DNA of 17,913 bases from a bacterium. Its GTDB lineage: Bacteria > Bacillota > Clostridia > Oscillospirales > Acutalibacteraceae. The stretch is from positions 1 to 17,913 of the forward strand of contig JAHKZS010000169.1 of assembly GCA_020626545.1 (NCBI GenBank). The letters are read 5' to 3'. Below the pieces are notes generated by a model. It did no database searches. It was not told the DNA's origin and saw only the letters and a program-made list of their open reading frames with translations. Made by a program: the position numbers and the translations under genes. Shown here in pieces: positions 1 to 6,073 of this stretch (position 1 is the stretch's first letter; the number at the start of each line of letters is the position of its first letter).

Positions 1-373
1 CCGGTAACCATTGATTATCGGTTTCAGGTTGTGTTGTGGGTTCGGTGTTTGAAATATACTGATTAACCCTTGTGTTTGTATCTATGCCTACCCTATTCTT
101 TTGAATGATGGTGGCATCAATTATATTTATTGCTCCATCCTCATTGACATCAGCCAATATTTTTGAGTTATTATCAATTATTTCAAAAGCTTGAGCAATT
201 TTGGCAAGATACATTTGAATAAAGGTTGCATCTCTTATAGTAACTACTCCGTCTTGGTTGACATCACCTAATAGGTATTTGTCTAATGAGTTTGCGGAAA
301 AATTACTCAATAAAAGCGTTACTACTAAAAAAGCAGTAACGCTTATGATTCTGATTGATATTCTTTTTTTCAA
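1..373 (-). CDS. Secreted protein with N-terminal dockerin (C-terminus beyond window)
   Basis: The 124 visible codons encode a signal peptide (KKR start, hydrophobic run, cleavage near NFSANS), then directly a dockerin with two Ca-binding repeats: GDVNQDGVVTIRDAT at about residues 36-50 and ADVNEDGAINIIDAT at about 78-92. A Thr/Pro/Glu linker (TEPTTQPET) follows and runs off the window edge, so the functional domain is not seen. The start is TTG at 371-373, chosen because GGTGA sits 5 nt upstream and the ATG further upstream (387) meets a stop after two codons. The gene lies 15 nt after the 76-residue gene and is probably the last visible member of the Fn3-pilin operon. By family knowledge, dockerins bind cohesins on scaffold proteins outside the cell. 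A dockerin next to the signal peptide is less usual than a C-terminal one. Confidence 0.85.
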   Translation of the reverse strand, partial: MKKRISIRIISVTAFLVVTLLLSNFSANSLDKYLLGDVNQDGVVTIRDATFIQMYLAKIAQAFEIIDNNSKILADVNEDGAINIIDATIIQKNRVGIDTNTRVNQYISNTEPTTQPETDNQWLP

Positions 374-388
374 GATAATCACCGCATT

Positions 389-619
389 TTAATCAGGCTC
401 AATAATCTGAATGTTTGCAACCTTATCCCACGGAATAAAGAACGTTCTGTTGTTTTTACGAATACAGATACATTTGCCTATGGTATTTGTACTCATTTCG
501 TTGATCTCGTTGACTTTATCCGTAAATTCATCTTTTTCAGCTTCGCTGTAGTTCTTGGCAACTACTTTTTTGTTAATTAAGAAAATGATTATACGGTAGT
601 TTTTTTCTGTTTTCTCCAT
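389..619 (-). CDS. Small cytosolic protein of unknown function (76 aa)
   Basis: I do not recognise this family. The protein has no signal peptide or membrane segment. It starts MEKTEKNYRIIIFLINKK, has a charged middle, and ends with a beta-rich stretch containing RTFFIPWDKVANIQI, so it could be a small barrel-like or ligand-binding fold, but that is inference. The Shine-Dalgarno AAAGGA lies inside the last codons and stop of the upstream pilin gene (stop at 624-626, ATG at 617-619), so translation is probably coupled to pilin synthesis. Its position between a pilin and a dockerin protein suggests an accessory or regulatory role for the surface operon. It is the only non-secreted product of that operon. 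Confidence 0.75.
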   Translation of the reverse strand: MEKTEKNYRIIIFLINKKVVAKNYSEAEKDEFTDKVNEINEMSTNTIGKCICIRKNNRTFFIPWDKVANIQIIEPD

Positions 620-623
620 AGTT

Positions 624-2909
624 TTATCCTTTCTTTTTGTTTTGTTTTAAATTATTTGTTTTCTTCTTTAAAATGATTACAGCGGTTAGAATAAATAAGC
701 AACCTACAACAATAAAAATAGCTATTCCCACACCACCGGTAAAAGGAAAAGCAATCTTTTTGTAGTTTTCGACCGTTTTTATTGCGTCTCCCGTTGCGTT
801 ATAACTTGTGTTATTAACCGTAATCTTAAATGGTTCTGCTAAGAGCGAATAGTTGTCTTTTGCTTTGGTTTCTACAACATAATAAGTTCCTTCAACATAT
901 GAGGTTCCTGTTAATGATTCTAAATAAGAACTGTTGCTTACTGTTATTCCTACTCCACCATATGCCATTCTTGCGTATTCAGAGTTATTAGGTACGTCAA
1001 TTATATTTGATGTGCTTGTTCCACCGGATATACAACTTATGAAATTATTGTCTTTGTCATAAAAATAAAATTTATGAAGATTGCTCGTACCTGAATAAGT
1101 TAGTTTAGTTAACAGTGAAACATCAAACAATTCAGTTCTTATATATAGATTACTATTGCTTAATTCGCCTGTTGTGTCGTTGACGGCTCCTTGCTCCCAT
1201 TCCAAACTATCGGTTAATTCAACGCTATCTTCAGCAGTATCACCAACATTTATATATCTAAATGTCGCTATTCCGTCTGAACCAGTCGTTTCTGTCTGTA
1301 ATTCATTTTGAAGAGTTTCGGCATCATCAAGGGAATCGAAAAGCTTAAATTCAACTCCTTGTAGAGCGTTTCCTGTTTGTCCGTCAATCTTTTTAATCTT
1401 GTAACCAAAATAGTAAAGATTAACTGTATCAGATTGAATTTCGGCTGTTGTCGGATAGTCAGTTGATGTTTTATCTTCATTGGCGATTAAAGAATAAGTC
1501 AATTTAGCTGTGTTAGTTACATTTCTTTGTCCTACATCAGTTTGAACTAAGATATAATAATCAGTATTGCTTTCTAATGCGGAAGGAGTAAACTTAACAG
1601 TCAGATTGTAAGGACCGGTATTTGAATAAGCGGGTGATTTTGTAACTTTATAGTTGTCCTCGCTACCGCTAACTACTCTGGGTAACACCGTTCCATCTTC
1701 TTTGACAATTTTTTTAACTTGAGGAGCGCCCGGTCCGCCTTGACCTGGGATAGCATCGGTAACAATAAATGTTTCTAATTTACTCATATCAATGTTGGGG
1801 GTTCTAACTTTTATAGAAAACCAGTCATAATTATCATTACCACTACCTCGTGTTATAGCGGAGTTTTTAACTAAATCAGTATTATTGCCCTTTGATTTAT
1901 CAATGAACTTCTCGATAGACGGTTTCGTATTAGTCATTTTAATCCTATGAGAATTATCGGAATCAATAATATTATGGTCTGATGTCGTGTCGCATACATT
2001 TCCTTCTTCATCAACATAGAACTCATAAGATGTATTGTTATTTCCATCATAGATATAACCTTCTGCCGCCTGAGTTTCGATAAATCTATATTTCTGTTTG
2101 ACAGGCAACGGATTTGATGGCGTTACAATTCCATATTTGTTAGATTCGAGGTCTTGAGATTCAATGTTATGCCATCCATCATCAGATTCAGAGTAATACT
2201 GTATATTAAACTTTGCTCCCTCGATTCCTTCTCCGGTCATATAATCTGTTTTTTCAAGTGTAACTTCCTCGTACTTAGTTGCGTTCTTAGGAAACACTTC
2301 AACATCATACTTCCAGCCATCACCTTCAACATTTGTAATTGGTAACGATACAACAAAATCTTCTACAGCTCCTACAACCTGTGAGGGCGTTTTTGATTCG
2401 TGAACCAAATAAATTCCTAAAGGAAGATTATCAAACGTTGCAACACCGTCACTTCCCGTGATTGCTGTTTTGGCTTCAGCGTTCGTTATTCCACCAGTAT
2501 CATTTAATGTCTTATATGTCTTTGCCTGTTCAACTGTTGGTAATGAACTTCCAGTTACAGAGTATATATTGGAACTGTAGGGAGCGCCGTTTGAACCGTA
2601 ATATCTAACTCCGTTACTATCAATAGCTACAACTCTTCTAAGCTCAAAAGTAACTCCGGCTAAAGGTTTAGCATCTGTAGGTATTTTGCTTATATCTGAG
2701 TTGTATCCTGTGCCGATACGGTCCTTTTCTTTTTCGTTATCTTGCAAGTCTTTTAACACGTCTTTATCTATCTCATACTTATTAATTTTGAGCGTAGCTG
2801 TTTTTGAAGTGTCAATTATAGCCGAATCAGTAGCGTTTACTGATAACGGCATAATAAAAACCGTTCCTATAATAAGAACGGTCAAAATTATAGAGATTAG
2901 TTTGTTCAT
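624..2909 (-). CDS. SpaA-type backbone pilin with FPFTG sorting signal
   Basis: 761 residues. A signal peptide (1-26, ending SVNA) is followed by an N-terminal pilin domain (about 36-205). That domain ends in a canonical pilin motif WKYDVEVFPK (199-208), whose Lys208 is the expected nucleophile for sortase-C polymerisation. A SpaA/CnaB domain follows with an E-box at YRFIETQAAEGY (Glu278), then an isopeptide/D2-like domain (about 330-500) and a last SpaA domain from 501 with E-box YYVVETKAKDNY (Glu680). The C-terminus has FPFTG (721-725), a membrane helix (727-747) and a Lys-rich tail. This set of features identifies a polymerising major pilin. A ~100-residue module (about 567-665) is inserted in the last SpaA domain. 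The start has AAAGGAGATTGAA upstream. It lies 24 nt after the Fn3-like gene, so they are probably one operon. No sortase is in the window. Confidence 0.9.
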   Translation of the reverse strand: MNKLISIILTVLIIGTVFIMPLSVNATDSAIIDTSKTATLKINKYEIDKDVLKDLQDNEKEKDRIGTGYNSDISKIPTDAKPLAGVTFELRRVVAIDSNGVRYYGSNGAPYSSNIYSVTGSSLPTVEQAKTYKTLNDTGGITNAEAKTAITGSDGVATFDNLPLGIYLVHESKTPSQVVGAVEDFVVSLPITNVEGDGWKYDVEVFPKNATKYEEVTLEKTDYMTGEGIEGAKFNIQYYSESDDGWHNIESQDLESNKYGIVTPSNPLPVKQKYRFIETQAAEGYIYDGNNNTSYEFYVDEEGNVCDTTSDHNIIDSDNSHRIKMTNTKPSIEKFIDKSKGNNTDLVKNSAITRGSGNDNYDWFSIKVRTPNIDMSKLETFIVTDAIPGQGGPGAPQVKKIVKEDGTVLPRVVSGSEDNYKVTKSPAYSNTGPYNLTVKFTPSALESNTDYYILVQTDVGQRNVTNTAKLTYSLIANEDKTSTDYPTTAEIQSDTVNLYYFGYKIKKIDGQTGNALQGVEFKLFDSLDDAETLQNELQTETTGSDGIATFRYINVGDTAEDSVELTDSLEWEQGAVNDTTGELSNSNLYIRTELFDVSLLTKLTYSGTSNLHKFYFYDKDNNFISCISGGTSTSNIIDVPNNSEYARMAYGGVGITVSNSSYLESLTGTSYVEGTYYVVETKAKDNYSLLAEPFKITVNNTSYNATGDAIKTVENYKKIAFPFTGGVGIAIFIVVGCLFILTAVIILKKKTNNLKQNKKKG

Positions 2910-2933
2910 TTCAATCTCCTTTCTGCAATAATA

Positions 2934-3626
2934 TTATTTTATTTCCTCATTATAGTATGAAGCCGAACTATCTGAACGAATTGATTTACCATTAACCTTT
3001 TTAAAGCACACAACAAACACTTCAACCTTTTTTTCTGATTTTTTTATGGAATCTACAGTTAATGAATTGCTCTTACACGTGTAACCTTCGTTTTTGACTT
3101 CTATGTAATAGCTGGCATTTTTATCGGAAACACCCTTCATTTTATTCCAAGATATTTTGACTATTTTTCCATGTCGTTTTGCCTTCATTCCTGTTACACC
3201 ACACGCTCCGTATGTTGCCTTAGACCAAGAGCTATAAACTTTCTTGTTACCTGATAACTTATATGAGCGCATACGAATTGTGTACCACTGCCCTTTTTTA
3301 ATAACCTTAGCAATTCCGTCTTTTCGATTCCAATAGTAGCCTTTAAGAAGGTAGTGAGAAGTTATTTTTTTAAATTTATTGTTCGAGAAGTTTTTATTGT
3401 ATTTTACATTTCCTTTGTAATCCTTTACTTGTATATTATAGCCTTTAATTGAACTATCGCTGGGTTTCTTAAAGCAAAGATTCGCTCCATCAATTGCTTC
3501 AGGACAGTCATACACTAATGATGTCGGAGCTTTAGGTTTTGAAGTTGCATTTGATGTGATACTTCCTACATAGATTGATGATATTGCCATAACAGCAATG
3601 ATTAATAATGATGTAATTTTTTTCAT
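2934..3626 (-). CDS. Secreted protein with two fibronectin III-like domains
   Basis: 230 residues. The signal peptide is MKKITSLLIIAVMAISSIYV..., with likely cleavage after SNA (about 27). Two Fn3-like beta sandwiches follow: about 30-130 (PTSLVYD..., GYNIQVKD, WYTIRMRSYK...YSSWSKAT) and about 143-225 (VTGMKAKRHGKIVKISWNK, YYIEVKNEG, VEVFVVCFKK). There is no sorting signal or dockerin, so the protein is either released or held by a partner. The start is backed by a very strong AAGGAGGTTTTAAA. It is the first gene of the operon containing the backbone pilin. The only candidate promoter between the 3662-3690 terminator and the start is weak (TAATAT with a poor -35), so read-through from upstream may matter. 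Its leader peptide is close to that of the 16719-17492 product. Confidence 0.85.
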   Translation of the reverse strand: MKKITSLLIIAVMAISSIYVGSITSNATSKPKAPTSLVYDCPEAIDGANLCFKKPSDSSIKGYNIQVKDYKGNVKYNKNFSNNKFKKITSHYLLKGYYWNRKDGIAKVIKKGQWYTIRMRSYKLSGNKKVYSSWSKATYGACGVTGMKAKRHGKIVKISWNKMKGVSDKNASYYIEVKNEGYTCKSNSLTVDSIKKSEKKVEVFVVCFKKVNGKSIRSDSSASYYNEEIK

Positions 3627-3661
3627 TTTAAAACCTCCTTATATTAATTGAAAAAAATTAA

Positions 3662-3690
3662 AATAAAAAACACACCTGAATCAGATGTGC
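3662..3690 (-). terminator. Intrinsic terminator after toxin-like module 1
   Basis: On the minus strand GCACATCTG pairs with CAGGTGTGT (wobbles allowed) around an ATT loop, and then comes TTTTTTATTTT. It is nearly identical to the terminator at 4037-4066, which supports duplication of the whole unit. Confidence 0.8.
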
Positions 3691-3708
3691 TAATTTGTTT
3701 ATCATTTA

Positions 3709-3737
3709 TTGACTTTTTTAAGAATTTTATGTATAGT
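3709..3737 (+). promoter_or_regulatory. Promoter of antitoxin-like RNA 1
   Basis: TTGACT at 3709-3714, a 17-nt spacer, and TATAGT at 3732-3737. Predicted start is near 3744. No plausible ORF with a ribosome binding site follows; a strong terminator lies about 50 nt downstream of the predicted start. Confidence 0.7.
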
Positions 3738-3743
3738 AGAACT

Positions 3744-3827
3744 ACAAGGAGAGCCGATAAATCGGTTAGCCGCTAGTACAGTTAGAATAATCGCCCTGCC
3801 AGCAACTTTGGGCGATTATTTTTTTGC
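3744..3827 (+). ncRNA. Antisense antitoxin-like RNA 1 (about 84 nt)
   Basis: The RNA has a 5' hairpin CCGATAAATCGG, a GGTTAGCC element, and ends in an intrinsic terminator AATAATCGCCC...GGGCGATTATT (3786-3820) with a T run. It runs convergently toward the hydrophobic peptide ORF at 3834-3887 and lies within the expected extent of that peptide's mRNA. The layout matches type I antitoxins. The ends are inferred from promoter and terminator only. Confidence 0.65.
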
Positions 3828-3833
3828 GTTTTT

Positions 3834-3887
3834 TTATAACAAAATCGTTAGAAAGATTATGTATAACGCAAGTACAGTTAATTCCAT
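3834..3887 (-). CDS. Type I toxin-like hydrophobic peptide 1 (17 aa)
   Basis: The peptide is MELTVLALYIIFLTILL, almost wholly hydrophobic and able to span a membrane once. It starts at ATG 3885-3887 with GGAAGGAGGGCGATAAGT upstream. It lacks the C-terminal lysines of the peptides in modules 2 and 3, so it may be decayed or a variant. A plus-strand RNA (3744-3827) converges on it, and a minus-strand promoter at 4008-4036 would give it a leader of about 115 nt. In that leader UCGCUCU can pair with AGGGCGA of the ribosome binding site. By family analogy (small membrane toxins such as Fst or TxpA) it may depolarise the membrane when unrepressed. Function is inferred from size and layout. Confidence 0.55.
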   Translation of the reverse strand: MELTVLALYIIFLTILL

Positions 3888-4007
3888 ACTTATCGCCCTC
3901 CTTCCCCTTAGATTAAGCCAATGCTTTCATCTAATTGAGCAAAGCCCAATGGGTGTTCGGATAGAGCGACTAACCGCCTCAACTACCTTGAGTTCTATTA
4001 CCTAATT

Positions 4008-4036
4008 ATTATATCATATTATTTGATATAATTCAA
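4008..4036 (-). promoter_or_regulatory. Promoter of toxin-like mRNA 1
   Basis: On the minus strand TTGAAT (4031-4036), a 17-nt spacer, and a perfect TATAAT (4008-4013); predicted start near 4001. The same TTGAAT-17-TATAAT arrangement precedes peptide 2. Confidence 0.75.
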
Positions 4037-4066
4037 ATAAAAAGCACACCTGAAAACAGATGTGCT
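4037..4066 (-). terminator. Intrinsic terminator after toxin-like module 2
   Basis: On the minus strand AGCACATCTG-TTTT-CAGGTGTGCT followed by TTTTATTT; ten pairs with one wobble. It separates module 2 from the promoter of module 1. Confidence 0.85.
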
Positions 4067-4077
4067 TCCGCATATTG

Positions 4078-4106
4078 TTGACAAATGCCAACGCTATTGC
4101 TATAAT
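4078..4106 (+). promoter_or_regulatory. Consensus promoter of antitoxin-like RNA 2
   Basis: Perfect TTGACA (4078-4083), a 17-nt spacer, perfect TATAAT (4101-4106). This is the strongest promoter in the window and drives no protein, as expected for a highly transcribed antisense RNA. Confidence 0.85.
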
Positions 4107-4111
4107 AAAGA

Positions 4112-4198
4112 TGAAAGGAAACCGTTTTCACGGTTAGCCAAAAAGTTCAGTCATAAAAATAACCGCTTCCTAATTGGCGTTGGGGCGGTTATTTTTTT
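4112..4198 (+). ncRNA. Antisense antitoxin-like RNA 2 (about 87 nt)
   Basis: It begins near GATGAAAGGAAACCG. A 5' hairpin AACCG-TTTTCA-CGGTT runs into GGTTAGCC. It ends at a strong terminator AAAAATAACCGC...GCGGTTATTTTT (4155-4196). The terminator overlaps the last codons and stop of the convergent peptide ORF (4189-4251), giving direct 3' complementarity to its mRNA. Its 5' part resembles RNA 3 at 16263 in sequence, and its hairpin shows compensatory changes relative to RNA 3. Confidence 0.75.
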
Positions 4199-4251
4199 AT
4201 GACTAAAATTGTATATAACACTAAAAGCGTAAATACAACTATGTAGTCCAT
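4189..4251 (-). CDS. Type I toxin-like hydrophobic peptide 2 (20 aa)
   Basis: The peptide begins MDYIVVFTLLVLYT and ends ILVIKK: one membrane span with a positive end, typical of type I toxins. The start at 4249-4251 follows AAGGTGGTGATTAATTT. The stop TAA lies inside the stem shared with the antisense RNA terminator. The leader of about 100 nt (promoter 4361-4389) contains CCACCT, which can pair with AGGTGG of the ribosome binding site. It also contains a TCTGTCT/AGACAGA hairpin. The promoters, convergent RNA and translational masking all fit a type I toxin-antitoxin unit. Toxicity itself is inferred. Confidence 0.65.
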   Translation of the reverse strand: MDYIVVFTLLVLYTILVIKK

Positions 4252-4360
4252 AAATTAATCACCACCTTCTGTCTGTAGATTTCTACTTAGACAGACCGCA
4301 GGGTTATTCTGCTTATGAGGTGGCTAACCGCTCAACGACCTTTTTCTTTATTGCTTAATT

Positions 4361-4389
4361 ATTATATTATAAATTTACATTTAATTCAA
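4361..4389 (-). promoter_or_regulatory. Promoter of toxin-like mRNA 2
   Basis: On the minus strand TTGAAT (4384-4389), a 17-nt spacer, TATAAT (4361-4366). Predicted start near 4354. Confidence 0.75.
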
Positions 4390-4420
4390 CAGCCCACACC
4401 ATTGATGCAGGCTGTTTTTC
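4389..4420 (+). terminator. Possible plus-strand terminator
   Basis: ACAGCC and GGCTGT pair across a 15-nt loop and are followed by TTTTCTTT. It overlaps the -35 of the module 2 toxin promoter. The stem is short, so it is tentative. Confidence 0.35.
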
Positions 4421-4426
4421 TTTAAA

Positions 4427-4514
4427 AATCCGACTAGGATTCTCGGTTACTTGTAGCCGAGTAGTTCAAATAAAGCGAGTATACGATACCTGAAAATATG
4501 ATAGGTTGCAAATG
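4427..4514. other. Unassigned hairpins after the LRR-dockerin gene
   Basis: A short stem AATCC...GGATT (4427-4441) could be a weak minus-strand terminator for the 4515-5990 gene. Next to it CTCGGTTA-CTTG-TAGCCGAG (4442-4461) forms an 8-bp hairpin with a CTTG loop on plus-strand RNA. I see no promoter or ORF in this stretch. It completes the gene-poor interval 3627-4514, which otherwise holds the two toxin-antitoxin-like modules. Confidence 0.4.
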
Positions 4515-5990
4515 CTAAAAAATCTTAATTATATCTACTATACTTGACTTATCATACACCAACATAATGTTTTGAAATTCAACATCCTCAACCGTAAACT
4601 TTAGACACTCAAACTCATTGGAGGTTGTTTTGTCATTTACTATGTAAGTCTTGCCACGTGCAAGGTTAACCTGATGGGCTTTGTTCGTAGTAGTCCAAGT
4701 TTCAACCACAACACCGTTTTCGTCTTTAACCTCAAGAATATGTCCTTGCACAGCTTCTCCATTTTCAGTTGCACTCATATAAACGCCCCAATTATCAACA
4801 AATTTAGCCAAATCTCTTTGCATAGTTGTCGCGTCATTTATTGTGATTTCACCATCACCATTATAATCAGCTTCATCAGCTATATCTTCTTTAATTTCGG
4901 CAATATATTTTTGTGTATAAGTTACGTCTTTGATATTAAATTTACCATCAGCGTCAGCATCGCCTTTCATAGCTCCTGTGAGCTTAGCTGTTTTCTTCGA
5001 GTTGCTTTGTCCGTTAACCGTTGCTGTTTCAAAAGAACCATTTTCCTTACCTTTAGTGATTCTATTGTAATTATCTACCGAACCGTTGTATGTAATGCTC
5101 GATACCTTGCAACCTTCAAATACACAATAATCAATCTCTTTAAGGGTTGCGGGCAGACTTACCGTTGTAAGATTAGTGCAATCTTTAAAAGCCGCAAAAT
5201 CTAACTTCTTTACTCCTTCGGGGATTGTAACAGATGTTAAAGAAGTACATTCCTTACACATCATATACGCAACAGTCGAAAGCTTGTTGCTGATTGTTAA
5301 GTTTTTGAGTTTGGGATTTGCAAAGAGAACTAAATCTCCGATTTCAGTAACGCCGTTACCCATATTAAAGGTTTCAAGGTTGGCGCACTGAGTAAAAGCG
5401 CTGTCGTCAATGAATGTAACGGTATTAGGAATAGTTACCGATTTCAAAGAATTACATTCAGCAAACGCAAACTTACCAATCGCTTTAAGACCTGTGCCAA
5501 AAGTGATTTTGCTCAAGCTTGAACAATTAGAAAAGGTAAAGTCGCCGATAGCTGTTACAGAATTAGGAATTGTTATTTCTTTAAGTGCTGTACAGCCGTG
5601 AAAAACGCCATATCCAATCTCAACAACAGAATTCGGGATTGATACTGTTTCAATCTTATTAAAATCCCTAAAAGCGTCATAGCCGAGTTTTGCTACAGGT
5701 AGGGTTCTTTTATCACCGTCCGAATAAGTGTACGATATAGAAGAAATAATACTTACACTGCTCGTGTTATCTCCTTTGTATCCTACTATCTCGATGTAAT
5801 CGTTCTCCCTGTTATTCTTACCGTTGTTGTCACCTTTACCGTCAACAACTCTGTATTGGTATCCTAAGTTGGTGATAGTAGTTATAGGTTTATCGGCTTT
5901 GTCAATCGAAATTGCGCCGACAGTTACAGGAATAATAAGTATTGCTAGTGATAGGATCAGTGAAAGTGTTGATAATAATAATTTTTTCAT
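4515..5990 (-). CDS. Secreted BspA-like LRR protein with internal dockerin
   Basis: 491 residues. The signal peptide (1-26) ends ...VTVGA. About eight LRR_5/BspA-type repeats (about 98-305) carry the hallmark IPNSVTAIGDFTFSNCSSL pattern at 22-24 residue spacing. A two-repeat dockerin spans 341-397 (GDADADGKFNIKDVT, ADYNGDGEITINDAT). A C-terminal beta domain (402-491) with VQGHILEVKDENGVVVETW resembles a degenerate SpaA/prealbumin-like fold. The dockerin is therefore internal, unlike in its neighbour. By family knowledge BspA-type repeats mediate binding to host or bacterial surfaces; the dockerin would tether the protein to a cohesin scaffold outside the cell. The start has AAAGGAGAG seven nt upstream. 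No promoter fits in the 30 nt upstream, so it probably depends on read-through from the 6074-7096 gene. Confidence 0.9.
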   Translation of the reverse strand: MKKLLLSTLSLILSLAILIIPVTVGAISIDKADKPITTITNLGYQYRVVDGKGDNNGKNNRENDYIEIVGYKGDNTSSVSIISSISYTYSDGDKRTLPVAKLGYDAFRDFNKIETVSIPNSVVEIGYGVFHGCTALKEITIPNSVTAIGDFTFSNCSSLSKITFGTGLKAIGKFAFAECNSLKSVTIPNTVTFIDDSAFTQCANLETFNMGNGVTEIGDLVLFANPKLKNLTISNKLSTVAYMMCKECTSLTSVTIPEGVKKLDFAAFKDCTNLTTVSLPATLKEIDYCVFEGCKVSSITYNGSVDNYNRITKGKENGSFETATVNGQSNSKKTAKLTGAMKGDADADGKFNIKDVTYTQKYIAEIKEDIADEADYNGDGEITINDATTMQRDLAKFVDNWGVYMSATENGEAVQGHILEVKDENGVVVETWTTTNKAHQVNLARGKTYIVNDKTTSNEFECLKFTVEDVEFQNIMLVYDKSSIVDIIKIF

Positions 5991-6015
5991 AGCTCTCTCC
6001 TTTAGAAAAAAATGA

Positions 6016-6050
6016 TGTAAAAAAACGCTTAGATTTTACTCTAAGCGTTT
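6016..6050 (-). terminator. Terminator between the two LRR-dockerin genes
   Basis: On the minus strand an 11-bp perfect stem AAACGCTTAGA/TCTAAGCGTTT with a GTAAAA loop and a T run. It lies between the 6074-7096 gene and the start of the 4515-5990 gene, so it should set their expression ratio. Confidence 0.85.
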
Positions 6051-6073
6051 AGTTTATGACTTGCTATTTAATT

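Noticed and set aside
3709..4005. A 98-codon plus-strand ORF
   Set aside because: It begins at the -35 of a promoter and runs through a terminator and the antisense of toxin-like module 1; no ribosome binding site and no protein-like composition.
4674..5204. A 176-codon plus-strand ORF
   Set aside because: It is the reverse complement of a well-supported LRR-dockerin gene and has no domain or ribosome binding site.
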